From positions 1-5,077 of the forward strand of contig CANPYA010000086.1 in NCBI GenBank assembly GCA_947587565.1: 5,077 bases of DNA. The letters run 5' to 3'. Source of the stretch: an uncultured Bacilli bacterium. GTDB taxonomy: Bacteria > Bacillota_I > Bacilli_A > RF39 > UBA660. Of the stretch, positions 1-5,024 are shown in pieces. Positions within the stretch are counted from its first letter, which is position 1. Each line of letters begins with the position of its first letter. Both the position numbers and the translations under genes were made by a program. The notes beneath the pieces were generated by a model. It was not told the origin of the DNA, searched no databases, and was given only the letters and a program-made list of their open reading frames with translations.

Positions 1-96
1 TATTTTACGGTACTTTAGTCTTAAATATATTTTTTTAATTCACTACCGGGCTTTTTGAATTTAATTCAGTCAATTTTAAAAACTCATTGCTTAAAA
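1..96. other. left-edge stretch without a recognised gene
   Basis: No open frame with a credible start and ribosome binding site runs through this stretch on either strand. On the minus strand it lies downstream of the microprotein gene, so it should contain that gene's 3' end or terminator. The only structure I see is a weak AT-rich palindromic patch, AATTCA near 38-43 facing TGAATT near 56-61, with a short GC island (CCGGG) between them. I cannot call it a terminator with confidence. Confidence 0.4.
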
Positions 97-240
97 TTAA
101 TTATTTAGATTTGTAACATTACTACTAGTATTATCTAATTTGTTTAAATAACTCATCCGATAATTGAGGAGAATTACTCCAAAAATAATAACCGAGTAAA
201 ATAAAATTACTACTCCTACATTGATTAATTTTTTTCTCAT
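97..240 (-). CDS. SOS-regulated single-pass membrane microprotein (YneA/SosA-like by position)
   Basis: This 47-residue protein has a basic N-terminus (MRKK), one hydrophobic segment at about residues 5-25, then R28 and a 22-residue polar tail rich in Asn, Ser and Thr. The charge pattern predicts N-terminus in and tail outside. The start at 240 is chosen because a good ribosome binding site (GAAGGAG, 249-255) lies 8 bases upstream. The frame stays open to 348, but a longer version would begin upstream of the promoter found at 266-294. The gene is divergent from lexA and its promoter carries a LexA-type box. In Bacillus, Listeria and Staphylococcus the gene in this position (yneA, sosA) encodes a small membrane inhibitor of cell division made during DNA damage. 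YneA has a LysM domain of about 50 residues; this protein has none and is closer in build to SosA or to the tiny SidA of Caulobacter. That it inhibits division is inferred from position, size and topology, not from sequence similarity. Confidence 0.72.
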   Translation of the reverse strand: MRKKLINVGVVILFYSVIIFGVILLNYRMSYLNKLDNTSSNVTNLNN

Positions 241-265
241 AAATCTCACTCCTTCTTTCATTCTA

Positions 266-294
266 ATCATATCAGAAACATTTGTTTGTATCAA
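266..294 (-). promoter_or_regulatory. sigma-A type promoter of the microprotein gene
   Basis: Read on the minus strand, a -35 TTGATA (289-294) and a -10 TATGAT (266-271) are separated by exactly 17 bases. Each matches consensus at five of six positions. Transcription should start near 259, leaving a leader of about 20 bases that holds the ribosome binding site. The spacer contains a full LexA-type box (276-287), so bound repressor would block RNA polymerase directly. Confidence 0.75.
276..287. promoter_or_regulatory. LexA operator (SOS box 1)
   Basis: The sequence AAACATTTGTTT has perfect inverted arms, AAACA and TGTTT, around a TT centre. It resembles the Bacillus LexA box GAAC-N4-GTTC with the outer G and C replaced by A and T. 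It lies between the -35 and -10 of the leftward promoter. An identical 12-mer occurs 46 bases to the right, next to the lexA -35. The pairing, placement and adjacency to lexA support the call; binding itself is inferred. Confidence 0.75.
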
Positions 295-321
295 GAGAAA
301 AATTAAAATTTTTGAAAAATT

Positions 322-333
322 AAACATTTGTTT
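322..333. promoter_or_regulatory. LexA operator (SOS box 2)
   Basis: This is a second exact copy of AAACATTTGTTT. Its last two bases are the first two of the lexA -35 hexamer (332-337), so repressor bound here should compete with polymerase and give autoregulation of lexA, as is usual in the family. A weaker copy, TAACATTTATTG (343-354, 9 of 12 identical), lies in the lexA promoter spacer and may be a degenerate third site. Confidence 0.75.
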
Positions 334-360
334 GACATTTTTTAACATTTATTGTAAAAT
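332..360 (+). promoter_or_regulatory. lexA promoter
   Basis: A consensus -35 TTGACA (332-337) is followed after 17 bases by -10 TAAAAT (355-360). Transcription would start near 366-368, almost on the ribosome binding site AGGAG (367-371), so the lexA leader is only about 13 bases long. SOS box 2 overlaps the -35 edge, and a degenerate copy lies in the spacer. Confidence 0.8.
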
Positions 361-379
361 TAATTTAGGAGATGATAAT

Positions 380-1000
380 ATGCAAAAAGAACTTACTAAA
401 AGACAATATGATGTTTTAGACTACATTAAAAAGTATACGGCTGAGCATGGATTTCCACCTGCTATTAGAGAAATTTGTAAAGGTGTTGGCTTATCTAGTC
501 CAGCGACTGTATTTGTGCACATTAAAAACTTGGAACAACTAGGTTATATTAAAACAACAAGCAATAAATTTAGAACCATTGAAATATTATGTGATAATGA
601 GTATATTGAAACCCAAGAAGATGTTGTAAAAGTACCTTTACTTGGTAAGATTACGGCGGGTTCCCCTATTACAGCGATTGAACAACCTAATGAATTTTTT
701 GATATTCCCGCTTCTTTAATTCCAGCTGCTGCTACGGTATTCACCTTACACGTTAGTGGTGAAAGTATGATTAATGCTGGTATCTTTGATGGGGATTATG
801 TTATTGTTAAAAAACAAAGCAATGCTAAAAATGGGGATATCGTTGTGGCTATGACTATGGAAAATGAAGCCACTATCAAAAGATTTTATAAAGAAAATGG
901 GCATATTAGATTACAACCCGAAAATGATACAATGGACCCAATCATTTTAGATAATTGTGTTATCTTGGGTGTCGCTATTGGTTTATATCGGAAATTTTAA
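380..1000 (+). CDS. lexA: LexA repressor, SOS response regulator
   Basis: LexA represses DNA-damage genes and is inactivated by self-cleavage when RecA filaments form on single-stranded DNA. The protein is 206 residues, the same size class as Bacillus LexA (205). Residues 1-70 form the winged helix-turn-helix domain (LTKRQYDVLDYI at 5-16, recognition helix near 39-51). The Ala93-Gly94 bond in ITAGSP is the expected cleavage site. The S24-type latch domain follows, with catalytic Ser129 in SGESM and Lys167 in ATIKRF. All key residues are present, so the protein should be active. The start at 380 is 8 bases after AGGAG and downstream of the promoter; the longer open frame back to 221 would span the promoter. 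The recognition helix (SPATVFVHIKNLE) differs from the Bacillus one (SSSTVHGHLARLE, as I recall it), which fits the altered operator sequence. The gene is probably autoregulated through box 2. Confidence 0.97.
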   Translation: MQKELTKRQYDVLDYIKKYTAEHGFPPAIREICKGVGLSSPATVFVHIKNLEQLGYIKTTSNKFRTIEILCDNEYIETQEDVVKVPLLGKITAGSPITAIEQPNEFFDIPASLIPAAATVFTLHVSGESMINAGIFDGDYVIVKKQSNAKNGDIVVAMTMENEATIKRFYKENGHIRLQPENDTMDPIILDNCVILGVAIGLYRKF

Positions 1001-1010
1001 AACAAATGAA

Positions 1011-1036
1011 AAGGACTCGAAATTGAGTCTTTTTTT
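1011..1036 (+). terminator. intrinsic terminator of lexA
   Basis: A short hairpin, GACTC (1014-1018), loop GAAATT, GAGTC (1025-1029), is preceded by an A-rich stretch and followed by seven T residues (1030-1036). The outer A and T tracts extend the stem. It begins 10 bases after the lexA stop codon. The T-run overlaps the TAA stop of the convergent gene at 1035-1037, so the two transcription units meet with no spare DNA. In the leftward direction the tail is CCTTTTC, so it may also work weakly for the opposing gene. Confidence 0.85.
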
Positions 1037-1619
1037 AACGACTATAAGAATATTTTTCATCACAATTTAGTACTTCATTAATTCTATTATTTAAAAGAAC
1101 ATTTTGTTTTAAACTTAATCTATTACTATAAATATATTGTAAGTTTCTTAAAAAATCTAAATCATCACTTTTAATAAATTTATAAAAGAAATAATCTAAA
1201 TATTCAGGATATTCCACACAAAAGGCATATATCCATTCTAATTCATTACAATAATTTAATAATTTAGCAAGTTCTTCTAAAGGAGCATTCTCTTCTTCAC
1301 AAGCCCGCCAGTAAAGAACTTCGGGATCTAGTAATTCATAAGACAATTTCTTAGCTATATCATAACTAGGATAATTAAATTCTCTACTACATAAATAGAT
1401 ATGTTTCATATCATTTAAATTTATTATTTCATCAATTAAATATTTTTGATCAATATTTTTTAAGTAATATAAAGCATAATAAATAAATTCTGAATTATGC
1501 GTACTTATTAAAAGATTAGTAACGCGAAAAACATCTTCAGGATTTATATAAAATTGTGAATTTATTTGTTTATAAGAAATATTAAAATTATTTAAAAATG
1601 TCTTTAATTCTTCAACCAT
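1035..1619 (-). CDS. helical-repeat protein of unknown function, 28-residue repeats
   Basis: I do not recognise a family for this 194-residue protein. It has no signal peptide or membrane segment and is probably cytoplasmic, mostly alpha-helical and acidic. It contains a tandem repeat of exactly 28 residues: the motif aromatic/His/Val-[IL]-Tyr recurs with its Tyr at 47, 75, 103 and 131 (FIY, HIY, VLY, WIY), usually preceded by Glu or Lys. A second helix with an AKKL/AKLL-like core follows in each unit, and a degraded fifth unit (DFLR) starts near 155. The pattern recalls leucine-rich-variant or HEAT-like solenoids, which usually bind proteins or nucleic acid, but this is inference. The start at 1619 follows a strong AGGAAGGG site (1625-1632) by 5 bases. 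The gene lies 52 bases after mtaB on the same strand and is convergent with lexA. Confidence 0.85.
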   Translation of the reverse strand: MVEELKTFLNNFNISYKQINSQFYINPEDVFRVTNLLISTHNSEFIYYALYYLKNIDQKYLIDEIINLNDMKHIYLCSREFNYPSYDIAKKLSYELLDPEVLYWRACEEENAPLEELAKLLNYCNELEWIYAFCVEYPEYLDYFFYKFIKSDDLDFLRNLQYIYSNRLSLKQNVLLNNRINEVLNCDEKYSYSR

Positions 1620-1641
1620 AATATCCCTTCCTAGGCATATT

Positions 1642-1670
1642 ATTCTAGCATTAAATCTCTATTTATGCAA
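1642..1670 (-). promoter_or_regulatory. possible promoter of the helical-repeat gene
   Basis: In the 52-base gap after mtaB, the minus strand shows TTGCAT (1665-1670), a 17-base spacer and TAGAAT (1642-1647). The -10 is a five-of-six match and the -35 a four-of-six match. In such AT-rich DNA a chance match is possible, so the gene may instead be read through from mtaB. Confidence 0.4.
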
Positions 1671-1671
1671 G

Positions 1672-2910
1672 TTAATCTTCTTTATAGATAACCTCATAAA
1701 ATTTATTAACTTCGAGTACTTTAGGAATTTCAACTTTTAAATAATTAGAAGTATGACCAATACTTACACCATCTTTGACTTCTTCAATTAAAACTTTTAC
1801 TTTTTGCCCTTTAAATTTATCTTCATATTCTTTTTCTAAGATATTAGATAACTCAAGTAATTTATGGACGCGATTAGTTTTTTCCGTTGAAGACACTTCT
1901 TTTAATCGACTGGCAACCGTGCCATTTCTTTTAGAATATGGGAAAACGTGGATTTTACTAAACTTAAGTTTCTTAGCATTTTCATAAGTTTCATTAAACA
2001 TTTCTTCAGTTTCTTCCGGGAATCCCACAATAATATCGGTAGTTATAGATATATTTGGTCTTATACTTCTAATCTCCTCGATTTTATCAAAAAAATATTT
2101 TAAATCATATTTCCGATTCATTTTCTTTAAGATCTCATCACTACCCGCTTGCAAAGGAATATGTAAGTGATCACAAAATTTCGGATTGTTCTTTAACATT
2201 TCCATAAATTTTTCGTTAAGTTCGGTAATTTCTACACTCGATAAACGGATTCTCTCTAACCCCGGAATTTCACTTAAAGCATTAATGACATCTACTAAAT
2301 CGTGACCTTCATAATTATAAGAACCCGTATGAATACCAGTTAAAACTATTTCTTGATGCCCATTTTGAACTAACATTTTGGCTTCTTCAATAACTTTATT
2401 AAACTCTTTACTGCGACATTTACCCCGCATAAAAGGAATAATACAATAAGAACAGAAATTATCACAACCATCTTGAATCTTAATAAATGCTCTCGTATGG
2501 TCAAAATCATTAATTTCCATATCTTCAAAGGCTAAATCTCTATTTGTCTCATGATAATAATATTTAACTTTGTTTTCTAAATATTCTAAGATAATATCTT
2601 TTAATTTACTTTTTTCTATATTTCCTAGTAAAATATCAACATTCATCTTTTCATACTCGGAAAAATTATTTTGGACACTACAACCAACGACCGCTAAAAT
2701 GCTATCGGGATTTTCTCTTCGAACTCTTCTTACAAATTTCTTACACTTTGTATCGGCTGTATTCGTGACCGTACAAGTATTAATAATGATTATATCGGCA
2801 TCGACCATTTTGTCCACATAAAGAAAGCCACTAGCAATAAGTGACTGTTTTATATAATTTGACTCATAAGAATTTACTTTACAACCAAATGTTTCAATAT
2901 AAAACTTCAT
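1672..2910 (-). CDS. mtaB: tRNA (N6-L-threonylcarbamoyladenosine(37)-C2)-methylthiotransferase MtaB
   Basis: MtaB is a radical-SAM enzyme that adds a methylthio group to C2 of t6A at position 37 of tRNAs reading ANN codons, giving ms2t6A and improving decoding accuracy. The 412-residue protein shows the three-domain plan of the family. The N-terminal UPF0004 domain (about 1-125) holds the cluster cysteines Cys10, Cys46 (INTCTVTN) and Cys77 (VVGCSVQ). The radical-SAM core (about 140-350) has the CxxxCxxC triad Cys149, Cys153, Cys156 in GCDNFCSYCIIPFMRG. A TRAM-type RNA-binding tail follows from about 365. GCDNFCSYCIIP and the IHTGSY motif favour MtaB (YqeV) over MiaB. It is somewhat shorter than Bacillus YqeV (about 450 residues), but no motif is missing. 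The start at 2910 has an unusual AAGGGTGG ribosome binding site 4 bases away, directly after the stop codon of the upstream gene. The 12-base gap indicates co-transcription. Confidence 0.95.
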   Translation of the reverse strand: MKFYIETFGCKVNSYESNYIKQSLIASGFLYVDKMVDADIIIINTCTVTNTADTKCKKFVRRVRRENPDSILAVVGCSVQNNFSEYEKMNVDILLGNIEKSKLKDIILEYLENKVKYYYHETNRDLAFEDMEINDFDHTRAFIKIQDGCDNFCSYCIIPFMRGKCRSKEFNKVIEEAKMLVQNGHQEIVLTGIHTGSYNYEGHDLVDVINALSEIPGLERIRLSSVEITELNEKFMEMLKNNPKFCDHLHIPLQAGSDEILKKMNRKYDLKYFFDKIEEIRSIRPNISITTDIIVGFPEETEEMFNETYENAKKLKFSKIHVFPYSKRNGTVASRLKEVSSTEKTNRVHKLLELSNILEKEYEDKFKGQKVKVLIEEVKDGVSIGHTSNYLKVEIPKVLEVNKFYEVIYKED

Positions 2911-2914
2911 AAAA

Positions 2915-2922
2915 CCACCCTT
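2915..2922 (-). promoter_or_regulatory. non-canonical ribosome binding site of mtaB
   Basis: Read on the minus strand this is AAGGGTGG, 4 bases before the ATG. It is not the usual AAGGAGG, yet the same eight bases precede the surface-protein gene at 4940-4947. It fixes the mtaB start at 2910. Confidence 0.6.
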
Positions 2923-3546
2923 TTAATTAAGTAATTGATTAAGTTCTTTCAAAGCTTTTAAGAAAGCTTCTTCTCGATCATAACTAATAACCCTTACTTC
3001 TTTTATTTCATCTATTTCATTTTTATTAACTAAATCATGTAAATCCACTTTTTTAACCACTAAATCATCCATTACTTCTTCTTTTTCATAATTAATGGCA
3101 TATTTATTTTTCTTCTTTAAAAGCTCATCATAACTAATGATTGCTTTCTCCTCCTGGTCCTTTTCATATGCTGTAACACTATCTTCTTTAGTATTCCTAA
3201 CCATTTCTAACTTTTTAGTTAAACCCGCTAAATCAATAAGTTCCCCTTCTTCATCGTTGTATTCTTCTTTTTCCTCTTTAGGAGGTTCAACAATTTCTTT
3301 CGTACTAGGAGTACTATCAATAATATTTAAAATATCTTTTTCTAAACCATCCACTTTACCACTACCCCCATTATTACTATTATTATTACTATTATCTTGA
3401 GAATCATCTATAACATCTTGATTAATCTTAATAAAATATATTAAAGTTACTACTAAAATTAATAAGGTAATTATTGCGATAAAAAAGAAAATATCAACAA
3501 AAGTTAAATAACTTAAAAATTTACCTACATCTTTAAAAAATTCCAT
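2923..3546 (-). CDS. single-pass membrane protein with acidic cytoplasmic domain, unknown function
   Basis: I do not recognise a family. The 207-residue protein has one strongly hydrophobic segment at about residues 16-38, then K40 and an Asn/Ser/Gly linker (about 48-63, SNNNSNNGGSG), then a highly charged region to the end. The segment is followed by a long acidic domain and lacks a cleavage site, so I expect a membrane anchor; which side the tail faces is uncertain. The tail contains two related stretches, EKAIISYDELLKK (133-145) and VRVISYDREEAFLK (184-197), sharing an ISYD core, and ends in an amphipathic helix (AFLKALKELNQLL). The start at 3546 has a GTGGTGAT ribosome binding site (3552-3559), which matches the extended complement of the 16S tail. 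It is first in a probable unit with mtaB, 12 bases ahead of it; nothing in the sequence ties it to tRNA modification, so the link may only be shared transcription. Confidence 0.85.
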   Translation of the reverse strand: MEFFKDVGKFLSYLTFVDIFFFIAIITLLILVVTLIYFIKINQDVIDDSQDNSNNNSNNGGSGKVDGLEKDILNIIDSTPSTKEIVEPPKEEKEEYNDEEGELIDLAGLTKKLEMVRNTKEDSVTAYEKDQEEKAIISYDELLKKKNKYAINYEKEEVMDDLVVKKVDLHDLVNKNEIDEIKEVRVISYDREEAFLKALKELNQLLN

Positions 3547-3565
3547 AATATATCACCACGAGTAT

Positions 3566-3574
3566 ATTGTAACA
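3566..3574 (-). promoter_or_regulatory. candidate extended -10 promoter of the membrane protein-mtaB unit
   Basis: The minus strand reads TGTTACAAT, an extended -10 (TG, one base, then TACAAT). No good -35 lies 16-18 bases upstream; a TTGACA is present but only 8 bases away, too close to serve. A start near 3559 would leave a leader of about 12 bases. The right arm of a 9-bp inverted repeat begins at the TG of this element, so a bound regulator would affect it. Confidence 0.4.
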
Positions 3575-3643
3575 CTTTATGTCAAATAAAATAAAGTGTC
3601 TTTCATTCGCTTTACACATAATTTAGCAAATGTTGACACTTAT
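3571..3643. repeat. three copies of a GACACTTTAT element, two forming an inverted repeat
   Basis: The plus strand has AACACTTTAT (3571-3580), its inverted partner ATAAAGTGTC (3591-3600) and GACACTT-AT (3635-3643). The first two make a perfect 9-bp inverted repeat around a 10-base centre (arms 3572-3580 and 3591-3599; centre 3581-3590). The middle copy can also pair over 7 bp with the third (3635-3641). The cluster lies just upstream of the leftward gene unit and between its two candidate promoters. It could be an operator for an unidentified regulator or, if transcribed, two mutually exclusive hairpins. No T-run follows, so it is not a simple terminator. Confidence 0.6.
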
Positions 3644-3671
3644 TATAACATAAATTATTTGTTTTTAACAA
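3642..3671 (-). promoter_or_regulatory. candidate upstream promoter of the membrane protein-mtaB unit
   Basis: On the minus strand a perfect -10 TATAAT (3642-3647) lies 18 bases after TTGTTA (3666-3671), a four-of-six -35. A start near 3635 would give a leader of nearly 90 bases that contains all or most of the GACACTTTAT repeat cluster. It overlaps the hairpin immediately after the surface-protein gene. Confidence 0.45.
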
Positions 3672-3673
3672 AT
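3657..3673 (-). terminator. weak hairpin directly after the surface-protein stop codon
   Basis: A perfect 7-bp AT-rich stem, ATTTGTT and AACAAAT with a 3-base loop, starts at the base next to the TAA of the surface-protein gene. The sequence after it in the leftward direction is AATTTATG, with no real U-run, so it may protect the mRNA end rather than stop transcription. Read-through into the next unit is possible. Confidence 0.3.
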
Positions 3674-4933
3674 TTAGTTGCCCGTAACAATGGTGTATGG
3701 ATCACTTTCCGTACCAGTTCCGGTAACTTCCACATTTTTAATTAAATTAATTACTGGTCTTATTGAACCAAACTGACTACCACTAGTCAGAGAATTAATA
3801 CTACCATTGGAATTAATCATAAATAAATTAGTACTTTTATCATCACCTTTAGCAGCGGTCATTGTAAAGTAACTATCGGTAATTTTACTATTATTTAAAT
3901 AGAAATCATGATTTAAGTCTTTAAAGTTAGCACCCGCTAGTAAAACTTCATCAATTGTTAAAAGGCCAATATTAGAATTAACTTGATTACCTAAACAATT
4001 AAGGGTTGGAATATTATTAACCATTATTCTTGTATAAGCTGGATAGTTGTAGGCATCATCATGAGTAGTATCAGAACAATACTTGGTATTAGCAATATAA
4101 GTCATATTATTTTTTAAATTATCATTTAACCAGTTTTCTAAATATTCACTCATATTTGATTCTAAGAAATTTAATTCTTTATTTTCTTCCGTATAATAAC
4201 TGGATAAAGTTTCTAATGGATTATCTAAGACTAATCTTACCGTACCATCGCCATTAATCCGGACAATTCGCCAAGAGTAATTAGCAAAATTTACATAATT
4301 ATTTTTAACATTACCTCTAAAATAATACGATACCCCAATATCATCATTACTTTTAATTAAGCCTTCATCTTCTGTCGCTACTTCTACTCCCACTTTAGTT
4401 AAAGCATTTTCACTTGGCTTCGTATTTTTTAAAATCGTATCAGCAAAAGTTTCTATTTTACCATTTTGACTCCGAATATTTAAAATACCTTTTAAAGAAC
4501 TATCTTCATTATTCGTAATTTCAATCGTATATATTTTGGTTTCTTTAGAATCAATACTAATTGTATCAGTTACTATTTCATCAATAGTTTCTAAATTACC
4601 TTCATTAATTAAAGTATCATTATATAATAATTTATATTTACCATTACCTCTTACTTGATTAAAGATAATATTATAATAACTTACCCCTTCACTACCATTA
4701 GTTACCGAAAATTTAATCGTTTTATTCCCCGTCACATCAAATTTTTTACCATCAACATAATTAATTGATAAAGCCCCTTGGACTTCTACAGAAGAAGCAA
4801 AAATTTGATCTTTATATTGTAATGCATATTTTAATCCTAAACATACTGTAAGTGCGATTAATAAACCACAGATGGTTAGAAAAAATTTATAAACAAAACG
4901 CATTTTTAATTTTACGAGAATTACTGGTTTCAT
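3674..4933 (-). CDS. membrane-anchored extracellular protein with DUF6273/lectin-fold-like C-terminal module
   Basis: The 419-residue protein starts with basic residues and a hydrophobic segment (about 14-36), a signal peptide or signal anchor. Residues about 45-165 look like beta-rich extracellular sequence (VEVQGALSINYVDGKKFDVT, then alternating strands). The C-terminal module begins near 195 with DDIGVSYYFRGNVKNNYVNF, then SWRIVRINGDGTVRLV (220-235), GLLTIDEVLLAG (323-334), a Ser/Asn/Gly-rich stretch (FMINSNGSIN), IRPVINL (391-397) and GTGTESDPYTI near the end. I recall this order from many secreted proteins of uncultured Firmicutes; it resembles DUF6273/DUF1566 domains with a C-type-lectin-like fold. 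Cys286 and Cys313 could form a disulfide. No LPXTG or other sorting signal follows, so anchoring would be N-terminal. The start at 4933 is set by AAGGGTGG (4940-4947) 6 bases upstream; Met11 is a less supported alternative. Ligand and role are unknown. Confidence 0.88.
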   Translation of the reverse strand: MKPVILVKLKMRFVYKFFLTICGLLIALTVCLGLKYALQYKDQIFASSVEVQGALSINYVDGKKFDVTGNKTIKFSVTNGSEGVSYYNIIFNQVRGNGKYKLLYNDTLINEGNLETIDEIVTDTISIDSKETKIYTIEITNNEDSSLKGILNIRSQNGKIETFADTILKNTKPSENALTKVGVEVATEDEGLIKSNDDIGVSYYFRGNVKNNYVNFANYSWRIVRINGDGTVRLVLDNPLETLSSYYTEENKELNFLESNMSEYLENWLNDNLKNNMTYIANTKYCSDTTHDDAYNYPAYTRIMVNNIPTLNCLGNQVNSNIGLLTIDEVLLAGANFKDLNHDFYLNNSKITDSYFTMTAAKGDDKSTNLFMINSNGSINSLTSGSQFGSIRPVINLIKNVEVTGTGTESDPYTIVTGN

Positions 4934-4939
4934 TTGTGA

Positions 4940-4947
4940 CCACCCTT
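4940..4947 (-). promoter_or_regulatory. non-canonical ribosome binding site of the surface-protein gene
   Basis: The minus strand reads AAGGGTGG, 6 bases before the ATG at 4931-4933. It is identical to the site before mtaB. It decides the start at 4933 over the internal Met11, which has no comparable site. Confidence 0.6.
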
Positions 4948-4956
4948 ACTATATTC

Positions 4957-4986
4957 ATTATATAAAAGAAATTTAGTTAATGTCAA
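4957..4986 (-). promoter_or_regulatory. promoter of the surface-protein gene
   Basis: The minus strand has a consensus -35 TTGACA (4981-4986), an 18-base spacer and a consensus -10 TATAAT (4957-4962). Both hexamers match perfectly. Transcription should start near 4950, a few bases before the ribosome binding site, so the gene is expected to be well expressed on its own transcript. Confidence 0.85.
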
Positions 4987-5024
4987 ACATTTTACGCATA
5001 TTTCAGGATAAAATCATAAAATCG

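Noticed and set aside
241..348. N-terminal extension of the microprotein frame up to 348 (83 residues)
   Set aside because: The extension covers the promoter and SOS box and has no ribosome binding site at its start; the ATG at 240 follows GAAGGAG at good spacing.
221..379. N-terminal extension of the lexA frame back to 221
   Set aside because: It spans both divergent promoters and the operators; the ATG at 380 has AGGAG 8 bases upstream and gives the normal LexA length.
544..744. Minus-strand open frame inside lexA
   Set aside because: Shadow of the well-supported lexA coding frame, with no start signals of its own.
1775..2821. Two plus-strand open frames opposite mtaB (1775-1987 and 2570-2821)
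   Set aside because: They lie antisense to conserved MtaB domains and have no credible start signals; they arise from AT-rich codon use.
3137..3400. Plus-strand open frame with a Leu-rich end opposite the membrane protein
   Set aside because: The Ser- and Leu-rich translation is the antisense of an Asn/Glu/Lys-rich tail; no ribosome binding site or promoter supports it.
3581..3590. TTGACA on the minus strand upstream of the 3546 start as a -35 element
   Set aside because: It is only 8 bases from TACAAT and 13 from TATACT, too short for a normal promoter spacer.
3657..3673. Palindrome ATTTGTT-AACAAAT as another LexA box
   Set aside because: The half-sites are in the opposite order (TGTT then AACA) to the boxes near lexA (AACA then TGTT), so it does not match the operator.
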